Assembly (NCBI GenBank): GCA_031771865.1
Contig: JASISA010000023.1
Location: forward strand, 1,302,001-1,366,000
DNA: 64,000 nt
Source of the DNA: Nothophaeocryptopus gaeumannii
Taxonomy: Eukaryota; Ascomycota; Dothideomycetes; Mycosphaerellales; Mycosphaerellaceae
Direction of reading: 5' to 3'
Positions 53,231-64,000 of this stretch are shown in pieces (position 1 is the first letter of the stretch; every line of letters begins with the position of its first letter). Made by a program: the position numbers and the translations under genes. A model generated the notes under the pieces. The model was not told the origin of the DNA. It did no database searches and worked only from the letters and a program-made list of their open reading frames with translations.

Positions 53231-54570
53231 CTGGTCAGTTTATGGCCAGAAGTGAGAGCGTGTGCTCCTGACACGCGACTCTCTCTCCAGGTTTTTCCGC
53301 GTCTTCCGCCTTCCGGACCTCGGTCACCCATCCACTGCGCAGGTGCGTTCAAGACGTGGAAGGTGCGTTCGAAATGAGATGGCCATGCTGAGGTGACAGT
53401 TCCGAGGCTGTGGTATAGGTAGGACACGTGCTCCAGCAGTGGTAGATATGCGGTGGCCTTGTCGAGGATCGCACGCTAAAATAAGTCGCGTTTAGGCGCT
53501 TACTGATCCCCACTCTTACAGGGGTAGAGTACAAACGTCACGCGACAACACCTTGCACCGTCCATCTCTGCTGCAACCTACACTCCATCAAGATGCATCC
53601 TCAGATGTTCTACGGAAGAGATCGCCAGACCCTAGAGCGGGAAGTCCTACGCCGAGATCAAAGCCGGTCAACTCTCCTCGCGTCTACTCAAGCAACTCCG
53701 CACGCACCTTGCAGCCAACATGTCCTCACTGTACGATGGTATGAGCTACGAGGACTTCCAAGCTTCAGAGAAGAGATGGCTTTCAAGTCCGCGGGATGTG
53801 CGGAAAATCGATAGTGTGTATCGCACTCGGGATGCCGGGATGGCGAGGAGGGGATTGAAGAAGTTGGTGAAGAGGTGGGAGGAGGGAGATGCAACTTCGG
53901 CACGAGTCAGGGAAGGTGTGGTTGATTAATCTAGGGTGAGTAGAGAGAGGGCTCAGGTAAGATGAATAGATCATGGTCCGTTTTAGGAACGATGTTTTTG
54001 TGGATAAAGGCAAGGGTAGTCAGACTTCCCATCTAATGATTAATGAGAAGCATATTGCTCTTCAGTGTCCCTCCGGACATCCCTTGCATCTCTCAAGCAG
54101 ATCGAAGGCCGACCGAATCGATTTATTCTTCCCGCAACTGATGTGGTAGATGTTAGGCTTCTCACAGTCATCTCGCGAACTGGAAACCCCCAAAGACCGT
54201 TTGGATCATACCACAAGTCGTTAGCGAAAGCGGAGATAGCATCAATCATTCTGCGATTTCAGGCCGTTTTCTCATTCTTCATCGATCTAGAAACACCAGG
54301 CAATCGCTCCGAAGCCATGAAGAACACGAATACAGAGCAGAGATACAACGAGCTGTCTCACCTTCCAAGGCTTGGCTCTCGACTTACCATTTCTCTTGCC
54401 GCACTCAAAGAGCCCTACAATAGCATGGCATCACGAAAACAAATCGAGATCCGAGATCTTGTCCCAGCCTAGGCTCTCATACTCGGTCTGTCCTAGAAGT
54501 GGTTTATTTACAGCCAACTGCTCTCTCACGCTTCTGCCAAATCGCCATGCCACTCGATCGCCCTCCCAAG
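53231..54570. other. Mostly non-coding; small ORF at 53720-53929
   Basis: Short frames only. The best is 53720-53929 on the plus strand (69 codons, MSSLYDGMSYEDFQASEKRW, charged and helical), which could be the last exon of a small gene, with weakly coding-like sequence from 53593 in another frame. The 135-codon frame at 54065-54472 has no recognisable feature. Confidence 0.35.
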
Positions 54571-56442
54571 CTATTCATCTACACCGGAGTCGCGGCGAGC
54601 ATGCTTGCTCTGCTCATCCATGTGCTTCGCCAACTGGCTCAATAACTCGGCAAGCTTAGACGGATCGTAGTCGGATCGGCGCGAGGCGATGGCAATACTC
54701 GCCTGGATAGGCGCGTATTGGAGAGTCGTGTTGTATTGCCCAGTCTGTTCGCCGTCAGGCTCGTAGAAGGATGCATTGAAGGACCCCTGGGGACGCTGTG
54801 GAGACGGGACGTTGGAAGAAGGTGGCGTAGGGAGCTCAGTGTGAGGCTCGGTCACCGCGGCAGCCTCTGCGGGAGGTTGGCTCACCTTGAATTCAGCACT
54901 CTCTCTTGCGAGCGCCTCTTGAACTGCCTGGAGTACTTCAGCAGTCATTGGCTCGGCGGGGTGGACGACGAGACGCCCGGTACGAGCCTCTAGTGCGAGC
55001 TCCAGGATCCACGCACGATTCGGGTGGCCTCGGTAGTGGGAAGTCGTCGCTACGGAGTTTGGGTCTCTCGATAGGAGTGCTGCGCCTTGAGCCAACAAGT
55101 ACCGAATGTACACCATGAAAGCCGCTTCCGTGTCGGAGATAGTGGTACCTGGCGGCACACCCTGTTCAACCCAATGGTACGCCATCATCATCATCTTCTG
55201 AATCGAGGGCGCAGGTCTGCCCCAGCCTCTCGGTGCTGAGCGTGCAACGGAGGGTGTTGAAGCGGTCTGCATCGGCGCGGTCGATGCTTCCGCATTGATG
55301 AGTCTCTGATCGATGGACTGCATTGTCTCATTCAATTCTGGAGAGACCGTGACCGAGGGGTTAGCGCATGTACGGGCCACGTGAGCTGCTGGTGTACTCG
55401 ATGTCTGATGAGTCACTCGCGCGCGTGGGGCGGCCGTGACAGCCTGAATCGGAGCTTGAGGAGTAGCAGCGGGCTGTTCGTCTCGTGGCGATGATGGCTT
55501 CACGGTGGTGGAAGTGGCTCTCAGCAGGAGACCTTGTGTGGCCTGCTTCATGGCAGCCATTTTTTTCTCGAGGTATGAGCCGGTACAGCCTTGAGATGTA
55601 GTGCTGGCCGCTGAGTGTTGCGGACGCTGTACTGGAGGAGGATTTGGCTGGATTCCTGGAGCATCCTCAGGCTTGGCTGCTGCGAGACGGTTTCCTTCGT
55701 CAAAGATATTGCGAACAACTCTCGGAGCGACTGGTGGGGTGTTCTCAACAGCGGGTGCTGGTGATGAGGGTGCCGGAGAGGAGCTCGTCGGCAAAGACGC
55801 TGGTGCAGCCGCTGGCATAGATGCTGAAGGTGCTTGTCGTGCTCGGTCGGCGGCATTCTGGAGCATGTTTTGTGCTTCCCGCTGCTGGACGATCTGGTCT
55901 TTGCGGAACTTCTTAACGCCGCCTGCTCTTGGAGACGCAGCGCGAGTACGAGGAGCCGCTGGGATAGGAGCGGGGAATGCCGGAAGGGGTTTGCGATCAT
56001 CACGGCCTCGAGGAGGAAGTCTAAAGTGAGGTGGTGGTCCATCGTCATCGTGGAAGCGATTGCTTGCTCCAGCGATTTCTCGACGGTGCAGCTGTCCATC
56101 TCCACGGTTCTAGAAAGAGTCAGTGCAGTCCAATAGCACGTCGTCACCATCTCCTTGGGATCATACCTCGAGCTGCTCAGTAACAGTATCCCTCACAAAA
56201 GTCCCCGGTTTATTCCAAGCCCCGAGCATGCCCGCGTGGCTCTCATCTTCAGCAAAACGGCTTATGTTTTCACGGCGTTCCTGCTGCTCAAGGCGGACGA
56301 GGCGCTCCGCGCGAGACTCGTCACCTCTACCGCGGCCACCACCTCCAAAACCGCCGCCGCCGCCGCGCTCTTCTGGGGCAGAGAGGATGTCTCGACGGTC
56401 GTTGCCGAGGTCGGCTAACATCCGCGCGACGTCAGGGTCCAT
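54571..56442 (-). CDS. Largely disordered hypothetical protein, 604 aa, two exons
   Basis: Exon 1 (56442-56167, 92 codons) has a short ordered start (MDPDVARMLADLGNDRRDIL), a Gly-rich run (GGGGGFGGGGRGRG) and a charged helix (SRAERLVRLEQQERRENISR). A 57-bp intron (56110-56166, GTATGA..TTTCTAG) joins in frame to exon 2 (56109-54571), which is Pro/Ala/Ser-rich and probably unstructured, with one folded-looking block at about residues 370-450 (IQKMMMMAYHWVEQGV, TISDTEAAFMVYIRYLLAQG). The C-terminus is helical (LAELLSQLAKHMDEQSKH). I do not recognise it. RGG-like and low-complexity content would suit an RNA- or scaffold-related role, but that is only a guess. The frame is intact. Confidence 0.65.
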
Positions 56443-57330
56443 GGTGGACGAGAGGGTGCTCTCGAAGAGCGGATGATGTTGATTGATGTGCTCAGGCTTG
56501 CGTCGGTACGTTCAAAATGCTGTGCGAATTTGGAGAAGGGGGGGAAGGTGTGGGTCAGTGGGTTGGTGGGTGATGTTTTGAGGAAGCTGTTTGGGAAGCC
56601 GCGATTTTGTACTCGCGAAGCAGGACTTTCTGCGGGTCGGTGGATCAAAACAGCCCAGTTTGGAAAATACGACCCTGTACGACCGTTGCCAGCCGGCGTT
56701 AGTGCCGGGGTCTCAGGCAGAAACGGCTTGCATGTGAATTCGAATGCCGGGCCGAAGCTTGTTCCTGGTCTCACATGTAGTAGTGAGAGTAGCCTCACTT
56801 GCAGAGAATGTCAGCAGGAGTAGAGATATGACTAAACGTGGATGTAGTCCAGGTGAGCACGCGGACGGTGTCAGCAGCAGCAAGGCAGCACCACCAAACC
56901 GAGAAACATTGTCATGCAGCTAATTGACCTCAATGCAAGCTCATGTCGACCGACCCTTGAGCATCGCACAAGCCAGCCATCTCATATGCACTGCGGATCT
57001 GAATATTGGTGGCAGTCGATCTACAACGCTCGGGAACAATCGTAACCGTCTTGCACTGAGCAGTGAACTTGCTGGAGCACCTGGTGTGAGGAGTGCTTCT
57101 CCGTGGCAGCATCTCCGAAGAGATCTGTGAAGTGGCACTGAATGGCCCAGTTGTCGGGGAGGATTACCATCATGTCTTGACTCTCGAGCTGAGTCGTGGA
57201 GGAGTGGCCGCTGCCAACGAACCGTTGCTGGTATCGTACAGTCGCCGTCTCGGTCTCATCGTTGTCGTGACACAGATGCGGCACGTAAGCTATGAATCAA
57301 CTTTAGGCGCATGGCCGACTCAGTAGAACT
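56443..57330. other. Intergenic, normal composition
   Basis: Promoter side of the disordered-protein gene. Frames at 56473-56823 and 56924-57130 are not supported. The composition changes sharply to RIP-type at about 57330. Confidence 0.5.
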
Positions 57331-57989
57331 AGCTACTTAATTAGCTTTAGAGGAAAGAGGAATCTAGAGGTTTAGCTGTAGTTCGAGAGTAGAGGCCTCA
57401 CTAGAGTTTAAACATTCCGAGGTACCTAGTGCCATATGAAACAAGTACCTCTTACCCCGGGACGTTCGTGAAGAGAGACAGTCTATATAGATATATCGCA
57501 GTGAGCGTATTAGTCTAGTCCTTATTAGTTATAGTCGGTTACTAGTAGGTTAATAGTCGGTTTAGTCTATAAGTAAATAGATTAGTAGTTAGTCTAGTAT
57601 TAAGGCTCGGTTCTTACTAGTAACTAATAGCTAAATGCGGTATATAGTAAGCTCTACTCGGAGCCGTCGCCGAAGTAGATCCCTACTAAAAGCGCGTATC
57701 TCAAGAGAATGTAGTATAGGCTATTTAAGGCGTTATTACTTAATTAGACTACCCTCGTTACTACTATAGCTTTTAGCTTCCTTTATAAGGCTACTAATAA
57801 GATTACGTTATTAGAGACTAATCTAGACTTCCGCGAAGAGCTCCGGCTTAGTACCTTTAAGATTAGAGATACTAAATATACTAGAGACGCGTATATTATA
57901 AAGAATCTAAGGTACTAGAGCTACGATAAGAAGAGTATTATTTAGAAGAAGGGCGAGGCCTTAAAGCGCTATACTAACTCGAAGGAGGT
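57331..57989. other. RIP-affected stretch, unassigned
   Basis: TA-rich with surviving CG. The plus-strand reading at 57620-57985 looks formerly coding (charged, interrupted mainly by TAG), but I recognise no family. It borders the (TAA)n tail of the next LINE copy. Confidence 0.5.
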
Positions 57990-57994
57990 CTATT

Positions 57995-58047
<53 letters not shown>

Positions 58048-59291
58048 GGATTCGAGCTAGCTATAGGCCGTGCCCCTTCTAGTATATCTATATATTATAA
58101 AAGAAAACTCTATAGAAAGTACCTATAGCGTAAAACTTCCTCCCTTCTCTATTATGCCTTATACTCTACTATATCTTAGGTACTATAGAACTAATATATT
58201 TACCTATAGGTAGCTAGCTAATACGCTAGAGTTAATATTATCCTCCTTACTTAGGTTCGAGATCCCCGGCCTACTCTAGGAGATATTTAAGAGTCTACTC
58301 GAATTGTCCTATAGGGAGATACCTTATTACCTACGCTATAGTTTATCTAGGAAACTTAGTAAGCTATCTTCTCGCGTCCTAGTATCTAGTAGCTAAGATA
58401 AGTTCCCTTCTACTCTCTCGTATATTTATATAGTAGGCAAGGTAGTATCGAGCTATCCCTCTATCTCTATATTCGTAGTAGGGGCTAGTATAGAGTACTC
58501 TAACCTTATAGAGGAAGTAAGGAAGGCTAATTATCTCTAATCGTATCTAGAATACTATCGTAGCCTAGGCTTTACTAAGCCCTCGATAAAGCTCCTAGGT
58601 ATTAGTATTCTATAGAGTCCTAAACGCGAGTAGGAGGATTCCTTCGCGCCTAGTATTATCCTACTTCTATAACTCGTCCTACTTATACTAGCCCTAGAGG
58701 ATAGTCTATATTACTTTCTAAGTCTTCTTTAGATCTACTCTATCTATATAAGAGAGCTAGGACTATAGGATAGTAGCCTACTCGTCTATCTACTCTAGTA
58801 GCGAGCTATATAGTTTTCTTAGGCGTCTACTATATGCCCTAAGTTGTCCGTACTTTAGTAGGATCCGCCCCTTTAGCTCTTATATAGCCTAGTATATATC
58901 CGGCCTCTACCTCTACGTAGCTATTATAGCTATAGTAGTTCTCTTCCTATACTCGGTAATATCTTCGATCTAGAGTTCTTTATATAATAGTCGCGTTAGT
59001 ATAGCTTAGTAGGCCCTAAGGATTATCCGTAGGAATCTATTCTATATTACTCGTAGCTTTTATTAGAGTATTTTTAAGATTCTAGTCTCCTTTCCTACTA
59101 TCTATACCTCGCTCCTATATATTACTACTAGCCTAATTATTAAGATATATAGCTTATAGGCTATCTCTACTATAGCGCTCTATATAGTAGTAGTAATCCG
59201 TCGTAGTATAGCTTCTAGCTATTTTACTTTTATAAGGGTATTCTCTATCTATACGTACTACTTAAGTCTCTTATTAACGATTACTCTAGAC
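57990..59291 (-). mobile_element. LINE 3' half, RIP-inactivated (copy D, minus)
   Basis: Begins with a (TAA)n tail (about 57995-58043, roughly 15 units), then the reverse complement of the 3' UTR, the zinc-knuckle region and the C-terminal RT region. It ends near 59291 at the segment matching 63200-63250 of copy G. It is a 5'-truncated insertion, the usual outcome of LINE target-primed reverse transcription. CA/TG are heavily converted to TA. Confidence 0.88.
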
Positions 59292-59757
59292 GTTACACTA
59301 GGTTTAGTTAGGTACCTATTTAGGTTAAAAATAACCTATTACTCTAAAAGTTAGGTAATAGGTTTAATTTAGTAGGTTTAGCGGGTTACCTATAAAGTTA
59401 CGTATATAATTAAGTATATCGTGCGAAAGTAGGTTAAGTATTAGGTACCCGTAGAATATTACACGTATACCCGCACGAAACCCGCTATCTCGAAGACTAA
59501 AACGAAAGTATAAAATACCGACTACGCTCTACTAACTACAATTCTACGGATAAGTACTATACGTAAGACTTCTTATAGATAGACATAGGCTCCTTAGAAA
59601 ACACGCTCTATTCTTTATTCGAAAGCTATTACAAAAGGCTTATTTTTATTAGAGCTAGTAGTAGGTATCTTCTAGTAACGCCTCTATACTATTATAAATT
59701 ATTATTATCGATCTCTTAATCGAAGCTCGTTATTATTATTATTATCCTTATACGTTA
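59292..59757. other. RIP-affected stretch, unassigned
   Basis: Contains short inverted motifs such as AGGTACC/GGTAACC-like repeats and TTATTATTATT runs. It may be 3' flanking sequence of the duplicated histone variant copy that follows, or another element. No frame is recognised. Confidence 0.4.
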
Positions 59758-60426
59758 TTATCCCGAAGGCTCTCTAAAAATATAGATATTCTATCTATTT
59801 ATTAAGCGCACGACTAACTGGATATCCTTCTACTAAATAGTAATACGCTTAGCGTAGATCGCTACGAGGTTCGAATCTAATACTTATTAGTACAGCCTCT
59901 TATAAAATGAAATTATCGAGTCTTACCTTCAAATAGCCGCACTAAAGCTACCTTAGCTACTTCTTATAGATAGTAGAGTACCTCCTTCTAGAAGCGAATC
60001 TTAGTAGGGAGGTAGTACCTAAGGGTATCGAGGTCGTAAGTAATCTCTTAGTATAGGCGAGCGAATAGGCTATAGCTTAGTAAGAGGTCGGTCGACTTCT
60101 AGTAGAATCTAATCTCGTAGAGCGTATTATCTTTCATAGCTATTAGTATCTACTAACTATATTCTACTAACTACGAAATACGTACTACCTTTCTTAACCC
60201 TTCTTAAAGAGAGTCTCGCATTTCCCTTATTATCCTTATTCACATACTTCTTCTAGAGCGACGGTTTTCCTTAGCGACTCGTACTAATACTCTATAGCTC
60301 TCTTCTTAATAATAGGGTCTTCTTTATCTCTATAGGTCTCTTACTAGTCTTCTTAGCCTTAGGCGCCTTCGATATATAGTTAGGGTTATTATAGCTAAGG
60401 CTACTAGTATTCTTAGTACGCGCTAT
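59758..60426 (-). pseudogene. Histone H3 variant of CENP-A (CenH3) type, RIP-mutated duplicate with introns
   Basis: Minus-strand reading from a former start at 60426-60424 (now ATA, from ATG) gives ARTKNTSS, as in the H3 N-terminus (ARTKQT), then a long basic tail. Intron 1 (60131-60188) and intron 2 (59877-59926, GTAAGA..TACTAATAAGTATTAG) keep one frame across three exons (561 nt, 186 codons), ending at a TAA at 59758-59760. In the histone fold: EIRFY.KSTDLLL (alpha-N), LFARLY.EI (alpha-1; relatives have PFARLVREI), KIRF.KEVLYYL.EV and ALVRLFEDSNLVAIYAKRITI (alpha-2), and KDIQLVVRL (alpha-3). All in-frame stops are TAG/TAA where Q, R or W is expected. The extended N-tail (about 80 residues) and a loop 1 about seven residues longer than in canonical H3 point to CENP-A. 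Retained introns exclude retroposition. It lies between two LINE fragments. Confidence 0.8.
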
Positions 60427-60493
60427 ACTAATTTCTATAGTTAGTACTAGCGTATCCTTCGACGGCGCTACTAAAACTTATATTTCTTCGATT

Positions 60494-60945
60494 ATATTAT
60501 AAAAGAAAACTCTATAGAAAGTACCTATAGCGTAAAACTTCCTCCCTTCTCTATTATACCTTATACCCTACTATATCTTAGGTACTATAGAACTAATATA
60601 TTTACTCGTAGGTAGCTAGCTAATACGCTAGAGTTAATATTATCCTCCTTACTTGGGTTCGAGATCTCCGGCCTACTCTAGGAGATATTTAAGGGTCTAC
60701 TCGAATTGTCCTATAGGGAGATGCCTTATTATCTACGCTGCGGTTTATCTAGGAAACTTAGTAAGCTATCTTCTCGCGTCCTAGTATCTAGTAGCTAAGA
60801 TAAGTTCCCTTCTACTCTCTCGTATATTTATATAGTAGGTAAGGTAGTATCGAGCTGTCCCTCTATCTCTATATTCGTAGTAGGGGCTAGTATTAGGTAC
60901 CCTAACCTTATAGAGGAAGTAAGGAAGGCTAATTGTCTCTAACTA
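60494..60945 (-). mobile_element. LINE 3' fragment, moderately RIP-mutated (copy E, minus)
   Basis: Reverse complement of the 3' UTR and zinc-knuckle coding region, matching about 300-745 of copy A. It lacks the (TAA)n tail and the last 40 bp of the UTR, so it is cut at both ends. It is less mutated than copy D (for example GGGTTCGAGATCTCCGGCC is kept). The left edge abuts the region upstream of the CenH3-like pseudogene. Confidence 0.85.
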
Positions 60946-60949
60946 TATC

Positions 60950-61066
60950 TAATAATAATAATAATAATAAATGTATTCGAGCTAGCTATAGGCCGTGCCC
61001 CTTCTAGCATATCTACATATTGTAAAAGAAACCCCCATAGAAAGTGCCTATAGCGTAAAACTTCTC
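60950..61066 (-). mobile_element. LINE extreme 3' end with (TAA)n tail (fragment F, minus)
   Basis: (TAA)n at about 60950-60970 followed by the reverse complement of the last about 100 bp of the LINE 3' UTR (compare 697-793 of copy A). It stops at AAACTTC, where the forward copy G begins. It is almost free of RIP. Confidence 0.85.
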
Positions 61067-64000
61067 GATGACAGCCAGAAAGACATTCTCGCTATCCAGG
61101 AGCCATACACTAACCCAAGCAATGGAAGAACAGTCACACATCCGAAGTACTATACTGTTGCAGGGGAAGACAAAGACAGGAGAGTCGTATTCTACGTCCA
61201 TATGAAGTACAGCCTATCCGAATGGTCGCACCGGATCATGAGTAATCAGAAGATCCTAATCTCACTACAAACGACAATAGGAACTGTACACCTCCATAAC
61301 ATCTATAACTGGGATGCGAGGCTTACAGTGGAGGAGCTTTTAGAAGGTATTGAGGAACCGGGAGAACACGTTCTAGTTGGAGACTTCAATCTTCACCACC
61401 GTTGGTGGGGAGGACCGTTAGTACCACAGGAGGATCTTAGAGCAAGAGAGCTACGAGAGGCGTGTCGAGATACGCTATACCTAGCGACACCCCTAGGCCT
61501 TGCTACCTGGAGAAAGACACCACAGTCCCAAACTGGGACGACGATAGACCTTACTCTTGCAACAGAGGAGATATCAAAGAGGATAACAGCATGTCAGCCA
61601 GGCAAGGAAGACATTGACTCTGATCATATCAGCATAGAGACAACTATTAACATAGGGATACAGGAGGAGACGAGAACAAGATGGATGTGGAAGGACACTA
61701 ACTGGGAGGAGTTCAGAGAGACGCTCCAAAAGCTCCTACCTACAGCCGAAGGATGACAACAAAGGAGGATATAGATAGCACCGTGAGTGATCTCAGCAAT
61801 GCTCTACAAAAGACAAGGGACCTTGTTGTCCGGCGTAAAACATATCGGCCGCCAGATCCAAGGAGTGTGCCGGTGGTACTACATGCGATTCAGGAGGCTC
61901 GGCAGGCAAGACGGCATGCACAATGGACAGGGAGCGAGGAGCACTGGAAGGAGTGGAGGGCACGAAACCAGGAGAAAAAGAGAACTATCCAGACAGAGAA
62001 AAGGAAACAGTAGAGGACCGCGGTTCACAAAACCGCTAGCGAGCCACAGGGAATGTGGAAGCTGGCTAAGTGGGCAAAGAACAGCGATAGCCCTATTCGA
62101 CCTCCCCAGATGCCTACACTAACACACAATAACGATCAGTTCACGACGGACAGTGCGAAAACAGAGATCCTACGGACAGCCCTTTTCCCAATGCCAGAGC
62201 CCGCAGACACATCAGACATCGAGAGCACCACATACCCAGAACCTGTTAATATAGCATGCGAAATTACAGAAGAGGAGGTACGAAAAGTAGTCCAAAGACT
62301 GCCGAACGATAAGGCTCCCGGCCTCGACGAGATACCAAACAGATGCATTAAGAAGTGCCTAGCTCAGCTACTCCCTATCCTCCAACGCATCTTCCAACAG
62401 TGTGTTTCAATTGGCTACCACCCAGCCCAGTTTCGGAAAGCTAGGACGATTATGCTACAGAAGGCGGGTAAAGACTCATCTACTCCAAAGGGATGGAGGC
62501 CTATTGCCCTTCTATCGTGCATTGGCAAGATACTAGAAGCAATAGTTGCACGGAAAATAGGACAGGCTGTACGGGAACATAAGTTGCTTCCTCAAAACCA
62601 AATGGCGCAAGCGGGTAGATCGACCGGAGACGCACTACGGTACATCCTTCAAAGCGTTCAGACTGCGTGGAAGAAAGGCAAAGGTGGCCTCGGTGTTATC
62701 ACTTGACATGACAGGAGCGTTTGACAAAGTCAATCACGAACGGTTAATCCACAACCTACGGTGCAGGAGGATTCCATACTGGATTACAGCTTTTGTAGCG
62801 TCATTCCTGAAGGACAGAGAGACAAAAATCGCTATCCCCGGATACGAGTCACCGGCAGCACGAGTGGCATGCGGAATCCCACAAGGAAGCACCATCTCAC
62901 CTATCCTATTCCTCTTCTTTACAGCCTCCCTCCTAGAAGGAATGGAATACACCGAAGCAGTTGGGTTTGCAGATGATACATACCTCATTGCAGTGTCAAA
63001 TTCGACAAGAGGTACATGCGAGGCACTAGAAAAGGACCACAACAGCTGTCTACAATGGGCCTCAAGACATGGAGCTAAGTTCACCCCTGAGAAATACAAA
63101 GTCATGCACTTTACAAGGGGCACAAGGAGCACATCCGAATCCCAGAGAACACCCAACATCCCGTCGCTCCAGAGTGGCCCAGAGGACACAATGAGGGTCC
63201 TAGGAGTAATCGTTGATAAGAGACTCAAGTGGCACGCACAGATAGAGAATACCCTTACAAAAGCAAAACGGCTAGAAGCTGCACTACGACGGATTACTGC
63301 TGCTACGTGGGGCGCCACGGTAGAGACAGCCCGTAAGCTATATATCTCAATGATCAGGCCAGCAGTAATGCACGGAGCGAGGTATGGATGGCAGGAAAGG
63401 AGACTGGAATCTCAAAATGCTCCAACAAAAGCTACGGGTAATGCAGAATAGATTCCTACGGATAACTTTGGGGCCTACCGAGCTACACCAACGCGACTGT
63501 TACACAAAGAACTCCAGATCGAAGACATTACCGAGTATGGGAAGAGAACTGCTATAGCTGCAATGGCTGCGCAGAGGCAGAGGCCGGATATACACCAGGC
63601 TATGCAAGAGCTGAAGGGCGGATCCTACTAAAGTGCGGACAACTTGGGGCATATAGCAGACGCCCAAGAAAACCATACAGCTCGCCACTAGAGCAGACAG
63701 ACGAGCAGGCTACTATCCTGCGGTCCCAGCTCTCTCACATAGACAGAGCAGATCCAAAGAAGACTCGGAAAGCAACATGGACTATCCTCCAGGGCCAGTA
63801 TGAGCGGGACGAGTCACAGAAGTGGGGACAATGCTAGGCGCGAAGGAATCCTCCCACTCGCGTTCAGGACTCCATGGAACACCAATACCCGGGAGCTTTA
63901 TCGAGGCTTAGCAAAGCCCAGGCCGCGATAGTGTTCCAGATACGGTCAGAGACAATTGGCCTTCCTCACTTCCTCCACAAGGTTGGGGTGCCCGACACCA
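61060..64000 (+). mobile_element. LINE, 5'-truncated, little RIP (copy G), continues past window
   Basis: Starts inside the endonuclease domain at the CTCGATGACAGCC sequence (LDDSQKD), immediately after fragment F, and runs through endonuclease, linker, reverse transcriptase and the C-terminal region to the window end. The last about 350 bp match copy A from position 1. Domain order (endonuclease, RT, zinc knuckle), GAY-ATP after RT and a (TAA/TTA)n tail fit fungal Tad/I-like non-LTR elements. CA/TG content is normal, so the insertion is young or escaped RIP. Confidence 0.9.
61066..63631 (+). pseudogene. LINE ORF2: endonuclease and reverse transcriptase, with few lesions
   Basis: Endonuclease motifs: LAIQEPY (catalytic Glu), VLVGDFNLHHRWWGG, TTIDLTLAT and DSDHISIE (catalytic Asp-His). 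RT motifs: WRPIALLSCIGKILE, a D-x-x-x-x-F block (DMTGAFDKVNH), GIPQGSTISPILF and the catalytic FADDT (about 62970). Lesions: a frame change near 61750, a TAG at 62011-62013 (CAG to TAG), one extra A near 62682 (absent from copy B), and one lost base near 63475 relative to copy B. The post-RT segment GAYRATPTRLLHKEL ends at a TAA (63629-63631). The 5' reading upstream of 61066 (MPLLAYLHIVKE) comes from the inverted 3' UTR of fragment F and is not part of the original protein. Confidence 0.85.

Noticed and set aside
54065..54472. 135-codon plus-strand ORF
   Set aside because: No recognisable domain, no codon or splice support, lies between convergent or unrelated genes; not convincing.
59840..59880. 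GGTTCGAATC-like sequence resembling a tRNA B box (also at about 35459)
   Set aside because: No A box or acceptor stem pairing nearby; one lies at an exon edge of the CenH3-like pseudogene and the other in an intron.
59292..60490. Initial idea that this RIP block was a hAT or BED-finger transposase
   Set aside because: The continuous minus-strand frame with two introns matches a histone H3 variant much better; no hAT dimerisation motif was found.

Overview
This is a window of fungal nuclear DNA, most likely from a filamentous ascomycete of the Dothideomycetes (a Mycosphaerella-like lineage is my best guess). The evidence is small spliceosomal introns of 40-100 bp with GT..AG ends and CTAAC/CTGAC-like branch sites, NLR-type and HET-domain genes, and stretches in which CA/TG dinucleotides are almost all converted to TA while CG survives. 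That conversion is the mark of repeat-induced point mutation (RIP).

Layout. (1) 1-7515 is a transposon mosaic: the 3' end of a LINE with an open frame (1-811), an AT-rich stretch with a series of hairpins, a complete but RIP-killed Fot1/pogo DNA transposon (1237-3080), a RIP-killed gag-integrase part of a Copia element, and a RIP-killed LINE fragment that stops at an interstitial TTAGGG tract (7497-7515). (2) 7516-23800 is an accessory island where almost every recognisable gene is broken: a NACHT-WD40 NLR with 13 nearly identical repeats and a 1-nt deletion, an unknown gene, a Dcr2-like phosphatase, a class III (SIRT5-like) sirtuin, an aminoglycoside-phosphotransferase-fold kinase, a possible DUF7770-like fragment and a small chromodomain ORF. 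Several of the breaks are single stops that fit C-to-T or G-to-A changes. (3) 23840-25325 is a minus-strand RIP-killed LINE that abuts the 3' part of a MaoC/HTD2-type dehydratase gene. (4) 26385-56442 is a gene-dense, mostly intact core. It holds two short-chain dehydrogenases, a P-loop kinase of the uridine kinase/YFH7 type, a DUF1761-like protein, a TPR-type NLR (one stop), a 51-aa secreted cysteine-rich protein that simple ORF calling misses, a cysteine-rich pseudogene, a mitochondrial J-protein, malonyl-CoA:ACP transacylase, NADP-glutamate dehydrogenase, a HET-domain protein, MYG1, ICE2, an F-box-like gene, a type II membrane glycosyltransferase and a disordered protein. (5) 57331-64000 is a second transposon mosaic of nested LINE fragments. 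Between two of them lies a RIP-mutated, intron-containing copy of a histone H3 variant of CENP-A (CenH3) type at 59758-60426.

How it fits together. Malonyl-CoA:ACP transacylase and the HTD2-type remnant belong to type II (mitochondrial) fatty-acid synthesis, MYG1 and the J-protein also look mitochondrial, and glutamate dehydrogenase is core nitrogen metabolism. The two NLRs and the HET gene are the usual fungal self/non-self recognition repertoire. The two least mutated LINE copies lie at the two window ends in the same orientation. All calls are from reading the sequence and from memory of the families; no database search was run.
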